Numbered from the stretch's first letter, positions 1 to 8,483 are shown. The stretch: 64,000 nucleotides of DNA from Leuconostoc mesenteroides subsp. mesenteroides ATCC 8293 (GCF_000014445.1 NC_008531.1:1271001-1335000); one strand, 5' to 3'. Program-made: numbers and translations. The notes: a model not told the origin generated them from the letters alone.

Positions 1-1463
1 TCTACTTGTTCATCTAGTGTTTTTGCATTCAAATCATGCTGATATTGACCAACACCAACGGACTTTGGATCAATCTTGATTAATTCAGCTAACGGGTCCT
101 GAATCCTGCGCCCAATAGAAATCGCACTGCGCTCTTCCACGTGTAAATCAGGAAATTCTTCCCGCGCCTGCTCGGAAGCAGAATAGACTGAAGCGCCCGC
201 TTCGTTGACAATGGTATACTTTACACCGGCTGGCAAATTTTCCGCAACAAACTCTTCAGATTCACGAGACGCTGTGCCATTCCCAATTGCTACCAGCTCT
301 ACCTTGTAATCTGATACCAATTGTTTGAAAGTGTTAATTGCTTCGGACCGTTTCTGCACATTAGCTGGTTTATGCGGATAGATAACCTGCTTAGCTAAAA
401 ACTTGCCATTGCTGTCAATAATTGCTAATTTTGATCCTGTACGAAATCCTGGATCAAAACCCATCACAATTTTATTCTTCAGCGGTGCTTGCATCAAAAG
501 ATGATAAAGATTGTCACCAAATACCTTAATGGCTTGCTCTTGTGCTTGGGTTGTCAATTCTTGTCTAATTTCTCTTTCGACTGCTGGACGAATAAAACGT
601 TTATAAGCATCTTCAATGGCACGTTGTAATATCTCATATCCTTGGCCTGTCGGATTTTGCCCGTTCAACTCTTTCGTTTGAATAAAGTGCATCATACGCG
701 CCTCAGAAAAATCAATTTTCACTGATAATATGCCCTCTTTTTCACCTCTGTTCACTGCTAAAATACGAAATTTATTGTTGAGAAGTGATTTAATTGTTTC
801 AGTAAAATCGTAATATTGCTCGTAAACTTTTTGCTCATCTTTTCCAGCCATACCACGCTTTAAGCTAGAAACCAACAACCCATCTACAGCCATTCTCAAG
901 CGTAGCCATTGACGATAATTAGCATTTTCACCGATTTGTTCAGCCAAAATTTCATGCACTCCTGCACGCACATCGACCATAGTTGGTAAAGCTTCATTAA
1001 CGTAATTTCGAAAATCATCATCAATATTACTATTAATATGCGTCATTAACCAGTCGGCAAGTGGTTGCAGACCATTTTCTCGTGCAACCATCGCTCTGGT
1101 CCGACGTTTTTGTTTATATGGTAAATATATATCTTCTAGTTCCTGAAGCGTCTGAACGTCTTGAATACTCTTTTGCAAAGCATCAGTCAATTTGCGTTGT
1201 TCAAAAATGGCTTTCAAAACTGTATTTTTTCGTTCTACTAACTCTTTTGACCTTTTTGCAATAGATTGGATATCACGAATCTGTACTTCATCCAGTTCAC
1301 CCGTCATTTCTTTTCGATATCTGGCGATGAAAGGGACAGTTGATCCTTCGTTAAGCAAGGTTAGTGTAGCATTAATTTGCTTTTTAGTTATATTCGTTAC
1401 TTTAGCCGCAACACTTTGCGCAATAACGTCTTGCGTTGGCTCATGTTGTATTAATTCTGTCAT
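1..1463 (-). CDS. tex: Tex family RNA-binding transcription accessory protein (C-terminus cut by window edge)
   Basis: About 487 residues of the N-terminal part are present, beginning at an ATG at 1463; the frame runs off the left edge with no stop. The opening residues (MTELIQHEPTQDVIAQ, then NEGSTVPFIARYRKE and GELDEVQIRDIQ) are characteristic of Tex/YhgF, a conserved cytoplasmic nucleic-acid-binding protein of about 720 residues with a helical N-terminus, a YqgF-like nuclease fold and a C-terminal S1 domain. The S1 part should lie beyond the window. Family members are linked to transcription and RNA turnover; the exact role is not settled. It is on the minus strand downstream of the universal stress gene, separated from it by a hairpin. 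Confidence 0.9.
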   Translation of the reverse strand, partial: MTELIQHEPTQDVIAQSVAAKVTNITKKQINATLTLLNEGSTVPFIARYRKEMTGELDEVQIRDIQSIAKRSKELVERKNTVLKAIFEQRKLTDALQKSIQDVQTLQELEDIYLPYKQKRRTRAMVARENGLQPLADWLMTHINSNIDDDFRNYVNEALPTMVDVRAGVHEILAEQIGENANYRQWLRLRMAVDGLLVSSLKRGMAGKDEQKVYEQYYDFTETIKSLLNNKFRILAVNRGEKEGILSVKIDFSEARMMHFIQTKELNGQNPTGQGYEILQRAIEDAYKRFIRPAVEREIRQELTTQAQEQAIKVFGDNLYHLLMQAPLKNKIVMGFDPGFRTGSKLAIIDSNGKFLAKQVIYPHKPANVQKRSEAINTFKQLVSDYKVELVAIGNGTASRESEEFVAENLPAGVKYTIVNEAGASVYSASEQAREEFPDLHVEERSAISIGRRIQDPLAELIKIDPKSVGVGQYQHDLNAKTLDEQV

Positions 1464-1542
1464 GTTTAGTGTGTTTCCTCCACAAAAACTATTATACTAG
1501 ATTACTGCTGGAATATATTTAGAATAATAATCATGACTGCAC

Positions 1543-1567
1543 AAAAAAACACTACCAAAAAGTAGCG
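1543..1567 (-). terminator. Rho-independent terminator after the universal stress gene
   Basis: On the minus strand a CGCTAC/GTAGTG stem (one G-U pair) closes a short loop and is followed by seven T. It lies between the stress-protein stop and the tex start, so the two genes are probably separate transcripts. Confidence 0.7.
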
Positions 1568-1585
1568 TAATCATCTTTATCAAAT

Positions 1586-2017
1586 CTATTGTACTAGCAA
1601 TACACTGGTTTCAGCATGCTCTGAAACATATCGAGCCGTTGAACCCATGAATACACGCATGACAATATTAGTACCGGTTTTTCCCATTACGATTAAATCA
1701 GGACTGAGTTGTTCTGGGACCTGATCAGCCAAAACAAAACGAGCATCACCTTGTAGGACATGTGTATCAACTGCAATTTCAGCGTCTTTGACAACAGCTG
1801 CTGCCTCATCAAGTTTTGCTGATGCTGTATTAGTCATTCTCTGCACCAAAGAATCATAAAAAGATTGGTCAGAGTCGTAATAAGTGATGGTTGGATACTG
1901 AATTACATTAACGATATCTATTTTAGCATCAAACTTCTTTGCCAATTCAACGCTAAAATCGACTGCTCTTTGAGCTGCTTCGCTACCGTCTATCGCAACA
2001 ACAATTCTACTAATCAT
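1586..2017 (-). CDS. Universal stress protein, UspA family
   Basis: The 143-residue product starts MISRIVVAIDGSE, the usual UspA beta-1 strand with the conserved Asp, and ends with the ATP-binding signature G-x2-G-x9-G-S/T (GKTGTNIVMRVFMGST), typical of ATP-binding USPs. The ATG at 2017 is chosen because a GAGAGGAAG ribosome site sits just upstream; a start ten codons further up has no such site. These soluble cytoplasmic proteins usually dimerise and are induced by stress or starvation; the target is unknown. A promoter with an overlapping cre site lies about 270 nt upstream with no other gene between, suggesting catabolite control. Confidence 0.9.
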   Translation of the reverse strand: MISRIVVAIDGSEAAQRAVDFSVELAKKFDAKIDIVNVIQYPTITYYDSDQSFYDSLVQRMTNTASAKLDEAAAVVKDAEIAVDTHVLQGDARFVLADQVPEQLSPDLIVMGKTGTNIVMRVFMGSTARYVSEHAETSVLLVQ

Positions 2018-2288
2018 AAGTGCTTCCTCTCTGATATAATCATGCATGCTACGCTACTCAAATAAATTATCTGTTAGCATACCATCGTTTTGAGTAACAA
2101 AAAACAACTTGCTTTTTGACGAAAACTGCCCTATATTCTCACTTTGGGGAACATAAACATCATCTTGCTTAAACTAGTCATTTAACATCATGCACGTGGC
2201 AATACTTGTAAACTAATAGCATAAACTACGAACAAGTTGTTTTGGGGTCAGCTAACCGTCTTTAGAAACTCACCTAACCTATAACTTC

Positions 2289-2326
2289 AGTATAACCCTT
2301 ATTGATTTCTTTTGCAAACGCTTACA
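2289..2326 (-). promoter_or_regulatory. Promoter with overlapping CcpA (cre) site, reading toward the universal stress gene
   Basis: On the minus strand TTGCAA (2312-2317) and TATACT (2289-2294) are separated by exactly 17 bp. The -35 box is embedded in TGCAAACGCTTACA (2313-2326), which matches the cre consensus TGWAARCGYTWNCW at 13 of 14 positions. Transcription would start near 2282 and cross about 265 nt before the stress-protein ATG. The remainder of the 2018-2358 gap shows no other gene. Confidence 0.65.
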
Positions 2327-2358
2327 GGCAGGCCAAAAAGCCCTCTTCTTGACATGAA

Positions 2359-2835
2359 TCAATCCTTTTTCTCCTCAGTTTGATTCAATAATTTTTCTTG
2401 CAGATTAACTGATTTCTTGAGCAGCTCATTGGTTTCATGCTGTATCTTAATTAACTTTTTCGTTTCTTCAAGTTGTGCGTTATAACCCAAAGTCTCTGAG
2501 GCCTCTTTGATTAAAAATTTATTGACCAATTTAACAAAGAAAAAGACACATGCAGCAATAGTACATAACGTTAGAAAGTTTTCAAAAACACTACGTAATG
2601 GGTCTAAGACTAAGTTGATTTTGGCCGAGTGGTTTTTTGAAAATAGTAGTAAAGACAAATAATAAAACAAATTAGAAGCAAAACTAATCACACTTTTGAT
2701 TAAATCAGTCAAACTACCACCGACAATGACACCTATAGATAATTGAATAATAGCTGGAGAAGTTATAAACTTTCTAAATTCATTAACTTGTTCGGTAGCA
2801 ATATTATCAGTTATTGGTAGTTTTATTTTTTGCAT
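2359..2835 (-). CDS. mscL: Small MscL-family mechanosensitive channel-like protein
   Basis: The 158-residue membrane protein has an N-terminal segment EFRKFITSPAIIQLSIGVIVGG that aligns with the MscL amphipathic helix and pore-lining first membrane helix (Gly-rich, ending near residue 50), then a charged loop, a second hydrophobic helix at about 80-102 and a charged, probably coiled C-terminal tail. MscL channels form homo-oligomeric emergency valves that release solutes on hypo-osmotic shock. The ATG at 2835 is preferred: the AAAGGG site is nine bases upstream, whereas the other in-frame ATG at 2844 abuts it. The pore is less canonical than E. coli MscL, so it may be a divergent relative. 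Confidence 0.75.
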   Translation of the reverse strand: MQKIKLPITDNIATEQVNEFRKFITSPAIIQLSIGVIVGGSLTDLIKSVISFASNLFYYLSLLLFSKNHSAKINLVLDPLRSVFENFLTLCTIAACVFFFVKLVNKFLIKEASETLGYNAQLEETKKLIKIQHETNELLKKSVNLQEKLLNQTEEKKD

Positions 2836-2944
2836 ATTTTTCATCCCTTTTAGTCTGCCATTAGTATGATGACAAAATAATGTTTAATAATTACCTGTTT
2901 ATTATTCCATGTTGCACTAAATTTTTCAACCAACCGTTCTAATC

Positions 2945-2972
2945 AAAAAACCGTTTATAATAAACGGTTTTT
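2945..2972 (-). terminator. Bidirectional terminator after the LPXTG surface protein
   Basis: A near-perfect hairpin AAAAACCGTTTA / TAAACGGTTTTT with a three-base loop sits 24 nt past the surface-protein stop. It has A and T runs on both sides, so it can act in either direction. Confidence 0.8.
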
Positions 2973-2995
2973 CTAACGATTCATGAAAATAATAA

Positions 2996-5284
2996 TTATT
3001 TAGTCTCTTTTGATGTTCTATACTTAGTTCTTAATCCTGCTAACAAACCAACTTGTACCAGTATCGCAATTAAACTAGATAGCACACTAGCGTTACTAGT
3101 CCCTGTTTTTGGTAAGGATGAGGATGATGAAGTAGTAACTTTTGTACTCTCGGCTTTGTCATCATTTTCGTTTGTTATTGATGTTTCATTAGTAGCAGTC
3201 GTCACTGATGAAACATTTTCTGCAGGGTCATTACTTGTTTGAAGCGTTTGTTCAGCATCGTTGCTTTCTAAATCAGCCGTAACTGTTACAGTGCTGTCCG
3301 GTGACTCAACTGTATTGGATGAGTTTGTGTCCGTTTCGCCAACAGCGTCTTCTGCAACTACTGTTGAACCATCTTCTGTTTTGGGCGCTGACGATGTGGC
3401 CGAATCATTATCTGCTGGCGCACTGTTATTAGTTGATTCTTGGGCATTATTTTCAGAAGTACTTGGGATACTCTCTCCTGATGGTGCTGACGGTGCACTA
3501 TCCGGCTTATTTGCAGGTGCTTCTCCACCAGGAAAACTACCACTACCTGGAAAAGTTCCTTGACCAAATTGTCCATCTGGTGGTGTCCCCATGTTGCCCA
3601 TACCACCTTCAGCGGTCATACCTGAGCCACCACCTTGACCAGCAATGATATCCGTTGAGGTACCGTTAACGCTTACTTGATACGTTTCACCGGATACAAT
3701 GCCCTCCGTTGATATATTTAGATACGTTGTCGCGTCAGGAATAGTTGTGGAGAAAAGTTCCTGCCCATCTTTTGAAATAACAATTGTTGATCCAGCTGTT
3801 ACGGATCCAATAGCTACATAGCTTTGAGTTGATTCCGTATCTGGCGTCCCTTCTGTTCCGGTACCACCCCAAATAATTGTTCCACCTGTAAATGTAATTG
3901 TCCCATCGGCATCAAGCGCACCATTATCAGGCGTTGAATTAATTAAATCTATGATTGTACCGCCACTAATATTGATGTCACCGTTGGAATCTAGCCCATC
4001 ACCATTTCCTCGAATGGTTAAGATGCCACCGTTAATATTAATTGCTTGTGTGTCAGTAGATCCTGCATCGTATTTAGTTTGATCTAACTGAGCATTGATA
4101 ATATCGTCACTTGAATTCAGGTTAATCGTTCCACCGTTAATTGTTACGATTTCCCCTTCCAAAGCTTCATATGACTTAGTAATATTTAACGTACCAGAAT
4201 TAATAGTTAAGGTGCCATCAGAGGATATACCATTCATAGTTGAACTAATATTTAAGGTACCATCACCATCAATTGTTAAGTCACCATTAGCATATATGGC
4301 GCCATTCGGATTTGTTGTATCTAATGACTCTTCATCTTCAACGACTACAGAAGTTGTGATATTGTTTGTACCCACTACTTCAATCGACAAACTACCAAAT
4401 TGCTTACCATTAAGCACAGCACCAATTTGGTTGGCTAAATCAACATTGTTAAATACTAACTTTACTGCCGCAGTTACTGGTGCGTTAACAATTATTTGCG
4501 CATCAGTCGCTGTACCCTCAATATTGTAAGTTCCAGCTTCGCTAATTGTGACTGTGTTTCCATCACTAGTTGCACCATCTCCTGTAATTGTCGCTGAGGA
4601 TGAATTAAATGTTATATTACTCGTGTTTCCCGTAGATGCATTTAACGTATTACTTGTTGTGTCAGTCACACTACTTGTTATATCACCTGTGCTATCAGCT
4701 GTTGATGTATCTGTCGCACTGCTTGTTGTGTCGCCTGTGCTATCAGCTGTTGATGTATCTGTCGCACTGCTTGTTGTGTCGCTTGTACTATCAGCCGTTG
4801 TTGATTCGTCTGTCATACTGCTTGTTGTATCACTTGTGCTATCAGCCGTTGTTGATTCGTCTGTCATACTGCTTGTTGTATCACTTGTGCTATCAGCCGT
4901 TGTTGATTCGTCTGTCGCACTGCTTGTTGTATCACTTGTGCTATCAGCCGCTGTTGATTCGTCTGTCGCACTGCTTGTTGTGTCACTTGTACTATCAGCC
5001 GTCGTTGATGCATCCGTAGCACCGCTTGTTGTGTCGCTTGCACTATCTGTTGTTGATGATTCGTCTGTCGCACTGCTTGTTGTGTCGCTTGCACTATCTG
5101 TTGTTGATGCTGTGTCTGTCGTATAAACAGCGTCTGTCGATGTGGTATCCGCACTAGCAGTGATCTGACCAAGACCACCAATAACTAAGGCAGATAAACC
5201 AGCAAATAGCCAAACCTTACCAGCCTTATACATTTTATAGCGTTTTGAAATAACAGCATGTGCAACCTGAGACTTTTTATTCAT
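2996..5284 (-). CDS. LPXTG cell-wall-anchored surface protein with Ser/Thr/Asp repeats and Cthe_2159-like beta-helix domain
   Basis: The 762-residue protein carries a KxYKxGKxW-type signal peptide (RYKMYKAGKVW at 15-25, cleavage near ASA-DT at 45), then about nine 16-17-residue S/T/D-rich repeats (58-210). Residues ~225-550 are full of INGG, GDGTLNIS and DGLDSNG turns typical of the Cthe_2159-type carbohydrate-binding right-handed beta-helix. A Gly/Pro-rich stretch and a long low-complexity stalk follow. The C-terminus has the sortase motif LPKTG (724-728), a hydrophobic helix and a basic tail. It should be exported, glycosylation-prone and wall-linked by sortase, possibly binding plant or host polysaccharide (inference). 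It is monocistronic, with its own terminator. Confidence 0.85.
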   Translation of the reverse strand: MNKKSQVAHAVISKRYKMYKAGKVWLFAGLSALVIGGLGQITASADTTSTDAVYTTDTASTTDSASDTTSSATDESSTTDSASDTTSGATDASTTADSTSDTTSSATDESTAADSTSDTTSSATDESTTADSTSDTTSSMTDESTTADSTSDTTSSMTDESTTADSTSDTTSSATDTSTADSTGDTTSSATDTSTADSTGDITSSVTDTTSNTLNASTGNTSNITFNSSSATITGDGATSDGNTVTISEAGTYNIEGTATDAQIIVNAPVTAAVKLVFNNVDLANQIGAVLNGKQFGSLSIEVVGTNNITTSVVVEDEESLDTTNPNGAIYANGDLTIDGDGTLNISSTMNGISSDGTLTINSGTLNITKSYEALEGEIVTINGGTINLNSSDDIINAQLDQTKYDAGSTDTQAININGGILTIRGNGDGLDSNGDINISGGTIIDLINSTPDNGALDADGTITFTGGTIIWGGTGTEGTPDTESTQSYVAIGSVTAGSTIVISKDGQELFSTTIPDATTYLNISTEGIVSGETYQVSVNGTSTDIIAGQGGGSGMTAEGGMGNMGTPPDGQFGQGTFPGSGSFPGGEAPANKPDSAPSAPSGESIPSTSENNAQESTNNSAPADNDSATSSAPKTEDGSTVVAEDAVGETDTNSSNTVESPDSTVTVTADLESNDAEQTLQTSNDPAENVSSVTTATNETSITNENDDKAESTKVTTSSSSSLPKTGTSNASVLSSLIAILVQVGLLAGLRTKYRTSKETK
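4655..5113 (-). repeat. In-frame tandem repeat array (48-51 bp units) in the surface-protein gene
   Basis: About nine copies of a unit encoding variants of ADSTSDTTSSATDESTT (17 codons, the last copies 16) run head to tail within the coding frame. Central copies are almost identical at DNA level and the edge copies have drifted, as expected for an array that expands and contracts by slippage or recombination. The units keep frame, so copy changes would alter stalk length, not abolish the protein. Confidence 0.9.
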
Positions 5285-5341
5285 TTTTTCCTCACTTATT
5301 CAGTAGTGTTTTACCAGCAGAGATTAAATTACTCATTGAAA

Positions 5342-5357
5342 GTCACATCATTGTGAC
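5342..5357. promoter_or_regulatory. Possible operator palindrome upstream of the surface-protein gene
   Basis: GTCACATCATTGTGAC is an inverted repeat (GTCAC/GTGAC, six-base centre) about 60 bp upstream of the surface-protein start. It could bind a dimeric regulator; no regulator is identifiable from the window. Confidence 0.3.
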
Positions 5358-5451
5358 AACCCTTAATTGGCATACGTTTATCATATAGACTGGAAATTAA
5401 AAGAAGATTAATTTAAAATTCTATCAATATTAAAATCACTTCCAACATTGT

Positions 5452-5480
5452 TTGACAAAATATTTTATCTATAGTATATT
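5452..5480 (+). promoter_or_regulatory. Promoter of the cysteine operon
   Basis: TTGACA (5452-5457), a 17-bp spacer and TATATT (5475-5480) make a near-consensus sigma-A promoter. The inferred start near 5487 leaves about 22 nt before the leader peptide ATG. Confidence 0.85.
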
Positions 5481-5508
5481 TAACTCAATTCATAACTAGG
5501 AGTTCATT

Positions 5509-5583
5509 ATGGTGTTACCTTTTGCTACATTTAATTCAACATGCTGCAGTACAACGCGTTTTCGATGTTGTACTGTTTATTGA
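5509..5583 (+). CDS. Cysteine-rich leader peptide of the cysteine operon
   Basis: A 24-codon ORF starts at ATG 5509 with a clean AGGAG site (5498-5502) six bases upstream and stops at TGA 5581. It contains two Cys-Cys pairs, codons 12-13 (TGC TGC) and 20-21 (TGT TGT): four Cys in 24 residues. It lies between a strong promoter and an intrinsic terminator ahead of genes for cysteine synthesis. This matches the architecture of amino-acid leader peptides (his, trp, leu), in which stalling at codons for the scarce amino acid controls termination. The peptide itself probably has no other function. Expression is not proven, but ribosome site, Cys pairs and context agree. Confidence 0.8.
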   Translation: MVLPFATFNSTCCSTTRFRCCTVY

Positions 5584-5678
5584 GCATGAATTTTTTGGGT
5601 ATATCATAACTTAAAATTTTCTACTTACACAGTTAAACTATCAAAACGCGAGAATTCAATTGAATTTTCGCGTTTTTT
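5540..5678 (+). promoter_or_regulatory. Putative cysteine transcription attenuator (leader hairpin, antiterminator, terminator)
   Basis: A leader hairpin pairs 5547-5555 (CAGTACAAC) with 5567-5575 (GTTGTACTG), nine pairs, and may be extended by CATGCT (5540-5545) with AGCATG (5583-5588). Within it, CGCGTTTT at 5555-5562 is complementary to AAAACGCG (5643-5650) in the 5' arm of the downstream terminator, and is an exact copy of part of that terminator's 3' arm (5669-5676). The leader can therefore compete with the 3' arm for the 5' arm, giving a classical antiterminator. The tandem Cys codons occupy the base and the 3' arm of the leader hairpin. Which ribosome position favours which structure is not resolved here. 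Confidence 0.65.
5643..5678 (+). terminator. Intrinsic terminator (attenuator) upstream of cysK
   Basis: A long hairpin pairs 5643-5659 with 5660-5676 (AAAACGCGA...TCGCGTTTT, one G-U pair, AATTCAATTGAATT core) and runs into a T tract, about 37 nt before the first structural gene. A strong terminator inside the leader of an operon implies conditional readthrough. Confidence 0.9.
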
Positions 5679-5715
5679 GTTTGTTTTTTACTAAGAAAAT
5701 ATACAAGGATACATT

Positions 5716-6630
5716 ATGCTAATCAAAAACATACATCAATTAATTGGCCAAACACCGTTAATTGAACTGCAAATACCTGTTCCAAACCAAAGTCGCATTT
5801 TTGCAAAACTGGAGATGTTCAATCCTGGTGGTAGCATTAAAGACCGTTTAGGACAATTCTTAATATCAGATGCTTGGCAGCGAAATCTAATTAATCAAAA
5901 TTCAACGATTATTGAACCGACTGCCGGAAATACTGGTATTGGCTTGGCATTAGCTGCGCAACAATATAAATTACCAACCATTCTTGTTGTACCTGAGAAA
6001 TTCAGCGCTGAAAAACAGCAACTCATGAAAGCATTGGGCGCAACAATCATCAACACACCTTCTAACGAAGGTATTAAAGGTGCCATTTCCAAAGCAAAAT
6101 CGATAGCAGCGGAAATTGAAAACAGCTACTTGCCAATGCAATTTGCTAATCCTGCTAATCCTGAAACATATTACAAAACGCTAGCACCAGAAATCGTTAC
6201 AGATTTGAAAAACGAAAAGATTGATGCTTTTGTTGCTGGTGCTGGTAGTGGTGGAACTTTTGCTGGAATTGCCAAATATCTGAGTGAATATGATGCAACT
6301 ATAAAAAATATTGTTGTAGAACCCGAAGGATCTATTTTAAATGGTGGCCCAGCACATGCTCACCGTACAGAAGGTATTGGTGTTGAATTTGTACCACCAT
6401 TCTTCGAATCAATTCACATTGACAAAACATTAACTATTAGCGATGACAATGCCTTTCAGCAAGTTCGATATGCTGCCGAGAACCTAGGACTTTTTATCGG
6501 TAGTTCAAGTGGCGCGGCCTTGGCTGCTAGCCTACAGATGGCAGAAACTTTGCCGCCACAAAGTAATATTGTCACGATATTCCCAGACAGCAGCGAACGT
6601 TACATGAGCACAAACATTTATGGAAACTGA
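5716..6630 (+). CDS. cysK: PLP-dependent cysteine synthase / O-acetylserine-dependent cystathionine beta-synthase
   Basis: The 304-residue fold-type II PLP enzyme has the cofactor Lys in GGSIKDR (Lys42), the substrate loop EPTAGNTG (67-74) and a phosphate-binding GSGGTFAG near 178. TAGNTG instead of TSGNTG, together with the lyase gene next door, resembles MccA/YrhA-type enzymes that join O-acetylserine to homocysteine, so either cysteine synthase or cystathionine synthase activity is possible. It starts at ATG 5716 after AAGGA. It is first in a three-gene operon with a cystathionine lyase and serine acetyltransferase, which would supply the O-acetylserine. Confidence 0.9.
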   Translation: MLIKNIHQLIGQTPLIELQIPVPNQSRIFAKLEMFNPGGSIKDRLGQFLISDAWQRNLINQNSTIIEPTAGNTGIGLALAAQQYKLPTILVVPEKFSAEKQQLMKALGATIINTPSNEGIKGAISKAKSIAAEIENSYLPMQFANPANPETYYKTLAPEIVTDLKNEKIDAFVAGAGSGGTFAGIAKYLSEYDATIKNIVVEPEGSILNGGPAHAHRTEGIGVEFVPPFFESIHIDKTLTISDDNAFQQVRYAAENLGLFIGSSSGAALAASLQMAETLPPQSNIVTIFPDSSERYMSTNIYGN

Positions 6631-6640
6631 GGAAAGAAAA

Positions 6641-7780
6641 ATGAAATTTGATACACAACTTATTCATGGTGGCATTAGTGTTGACCAATCAACTGGCGCC
6701 GTATCTGTCCCTATTCATATGGCTTCAACCTTTAAGCAAACTAAAATTGGCGAGGCAAAATATGAATATTCAAGATCTGGCAACCCAACCCGTGAAGCCG
6801 TAGAAAGCTTAATTGCAGACTTAGAAAATGGTACTGCTGGCTTTGCTTTTGCATCAGGATCTGCGGCGATAAGTACTATTTTTTCACTATTTTCATCTGG
6901 GGATCACATTATTGTTGGAAACGATGTTTATGGTGGTACATTTAGGCTAATTGACAATGTCCTAAAAAGAACAGGTCAGACATTTACAATTGTCGATACC
7001 CGTGATTTATCTGCTATTCAGGAAGCTATTCAAGATAATACTGTCGCCATTTACCTTGAAACACCAACTAATCCTCTATTACGCATTAGTGATATCAAGG
7101 CAATTTCCGAACTTGCTCATCGTCATAATTTATTAAGTATTGTTGACAACACATTTGCTTCTCCTTATGTACAAAAGCCAATTGACCTAGGTGTGGACAT
7201 TGTTGTTCACAGCGCTTCAAAGTACTTAGGTGGTCATAGCGACCTCATTGCCGGCTTAGTTGTTACTAAAGGTGAGAAACTTAGTGAGAAAATTAAGTTC
7301 TTACAAAATGCGATTGGTGCAATCTTGGCCCCTCAGGAAAGTTGGCTCCTACAACGAGGTATGAAAACGCTTGGATTAAGAATGCGTGCTCACCAGTCAA
7401 ATGCGCAAACAATATTTGATTACCTTAAAACACAAGATAAAGTTGGTAAAATATATTTCCCTGGTGATCCTGATAATCCTGACCATGCTTTAGCCAAGCA
7501 ACAGATGAATGGTTTTGGTGCCATGATTTCATTTGAGCTAAAGGCTGGGCTGGATCCAGAACAATTCATTAGTAACTTAAAAATCGTTACCTTAGCAGAG
7601 AGTTTAGGTGCACTTGAAAGCCTAATTGAAATTCCAGCTAAAATGACTCACGGCGCCATTCCTCGTAATATCCGGCTATCTCATGGCATTCAAGACGAAC
7701 TAATCCGTCTCTCTGTGGGTGTTGAAGATATTGAAGATTTAATTGAGGACCTAGAACAAGGTTTTAATCAATTGAAATAA
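6641..7780 (+). CDS. Cystathionine gamma-lyase (trans-sulfuration PLP enzyme)
   Basis: The 379-residue fold-type I PLP protein of the Cys/Met metabolism family shows YSRSGNPTR (43-51), ETPTNP (140-145), and the Schiff-base Lys194 in SASKYLGGHSD. In this context (synthase upstream, cysE downstream) the likely reaction is cleavage of cystathionine to cysteine, the second step of reverse trans-sulfuration; beta-lyase or gamma-synthase activity cannot be excluded from sequence alone. ATG 6641 is chosen: GAGGAAAG lies just before it, ten bases after the preceding stop, while an in-frame ATG at 6620 overlaps the upstream gene and has no site. Confidence 0.88.
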   Translation: MKFDTQLIHGGISVDQSTGAVSVPIHMASTFKQTKIGEAKYEYSRSGNPTREAVESLIADLENGTAGFAFASGSAAISTIFSLFSSGDHIIVGNDVYGGTFRLIDNVLKRTGQTFTIVDTRDLSAIQEAIQDNTVAIYLETPTNPLLRISDIKAISELAHRHNLLSIVDNTFASPYVQKPIDLGVDIVVHSASKYLGGHSDLIAGLVVTKGEKLSEKIKFLQNAIGAILAPQESWLLQRGMKTLGLRMRAHQSNAQTIFDYLKTQDKVGKIYFPGDPDNPDHALAKQQMNGFGAMISFELKAGLDPEQFISNLKIVTLAESLGALESLIEIPAKMTHGAIPRNIRLSHGIQDELIRLSVGVEDIEDLIEDLEQGFNQLK

Positions 7781-7793
7781 TAGTGGAGAAAAA

Positions 7794-8288
7794 ATGTTTT
7801 TTACTGCTAAATCAATTCTAAAGCGCGACCCAGCCGCAAAAAGCCTTATGATGGTGATTTTAACTTACCCTGGGTTACATGCACTGTGGTTTCATCGCGT
7901 TGCTCATTGGCTTCATATTCATCACCGTTATTTGCTCGCTGCCATCATTTCTCGTTGGTCAGCCAAACGAACTGATATATTTATTGCCCCCGGTGCACAA
8001 ATTGGTCGTGGCGTATTTATTGATCACGGTGTAGGTGTTGTTATTGGTGAAACTGCAATTATTGACGATGGTGTAACCATATTACATGGTGTCACTCTGG
8101 GTGCTCGTCATGCGGTGACAGAACGTAGACACCCTCATATCGAGAGCTACAGCTTCATTGGTGCTCATGCGCAAATATTGGGCAATATTACTATTGGTGC
8201 AAATAGTAAAGTTGGTGCTAATGCTGTGGTTTTAAACGATGTTCCCGCCTATTCTACTGCTGTGGGTAATCCTGCACGCCTAGTCTAG
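7794..8288 (+). CDS. cysE: Serine O-acetyltransferase
   Basis: The 164-residue protein is the short, Gram-positive form of CysE. A helical N-terminus with HRVAHWLH is followed by left-handed beta-helix hexapeptide repeats, the catalytic DHGVGVVIGETA segment (from about residue 76) and the RHPHI loop. It acetylates serine with acetyl-CoA to O-acetylserine, the substrate of the first gene of the operon. It begins 13 bases after the lyase stop with a GTGGAG site and is followed by a terminator, so it closes the operon. The short N-terminus suggests a trimer and not the hexamer of E. coli (inference). Confidence 0.92.
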   Translation: MFFTAKSILKRDPAAKSLMMVILTYPGLHALWFHRVAHWLHIHHRYLLAAIISRWSAKRTDIFIAPGAQIGRGVFIDHGVGVVIGETAIIDDGVTILHGVTLGARHAVTERRHPHIESYSFIGAHAQILGNITIGANSKVGANAVVLNDVPAYSTAVGNPARLV

Positions 8289-8318
8289 TATTACCCCCTT
8301 CTATATAAATATAATGAT

Positions 8319-8352
8319 AAAAAGCGACGAGACGTTAATCTAGTCGCTTTTT
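8319..8352 (+). terminator. Terminator of the cysteine operon
   Basis: AAAAAGCGAC pairs with GTCGCTTTTT around a 14-base loop, 30 nt past the cysE stop, ending in a T run. Confidence 0.85.
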
Positions 8353-8483
8353 ATCGAGATCACTTACCTCGGTACCAATGCGTCATTTTTGGATTATATC
8401 TAACCACTTACCTAACACGTATTACAAAAATAACCTTTCAATCTCGAATCGGTTATCAATTTTTGATATACCGTGCCAAAAGG

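Noticed and set aside
4655..5113. CRISPR array
   Set aside because: Units are contiguous in-frame coding repeats with no unique spacers and no cas genes.
4548..5126. Long open frames on the plus strand across the surface-protein repeats
   Set aside because: They are mirror frames of the repeat array; the real frame has signal peptide, repeats and LPXTG anchor.
5584..5715. T-box upstream of the cysteine operon
   Set aside because: No GGTGG/ACCGCG-like T-box motif or Stem I pattern exists; the leader ORF and terminator explain the region better.
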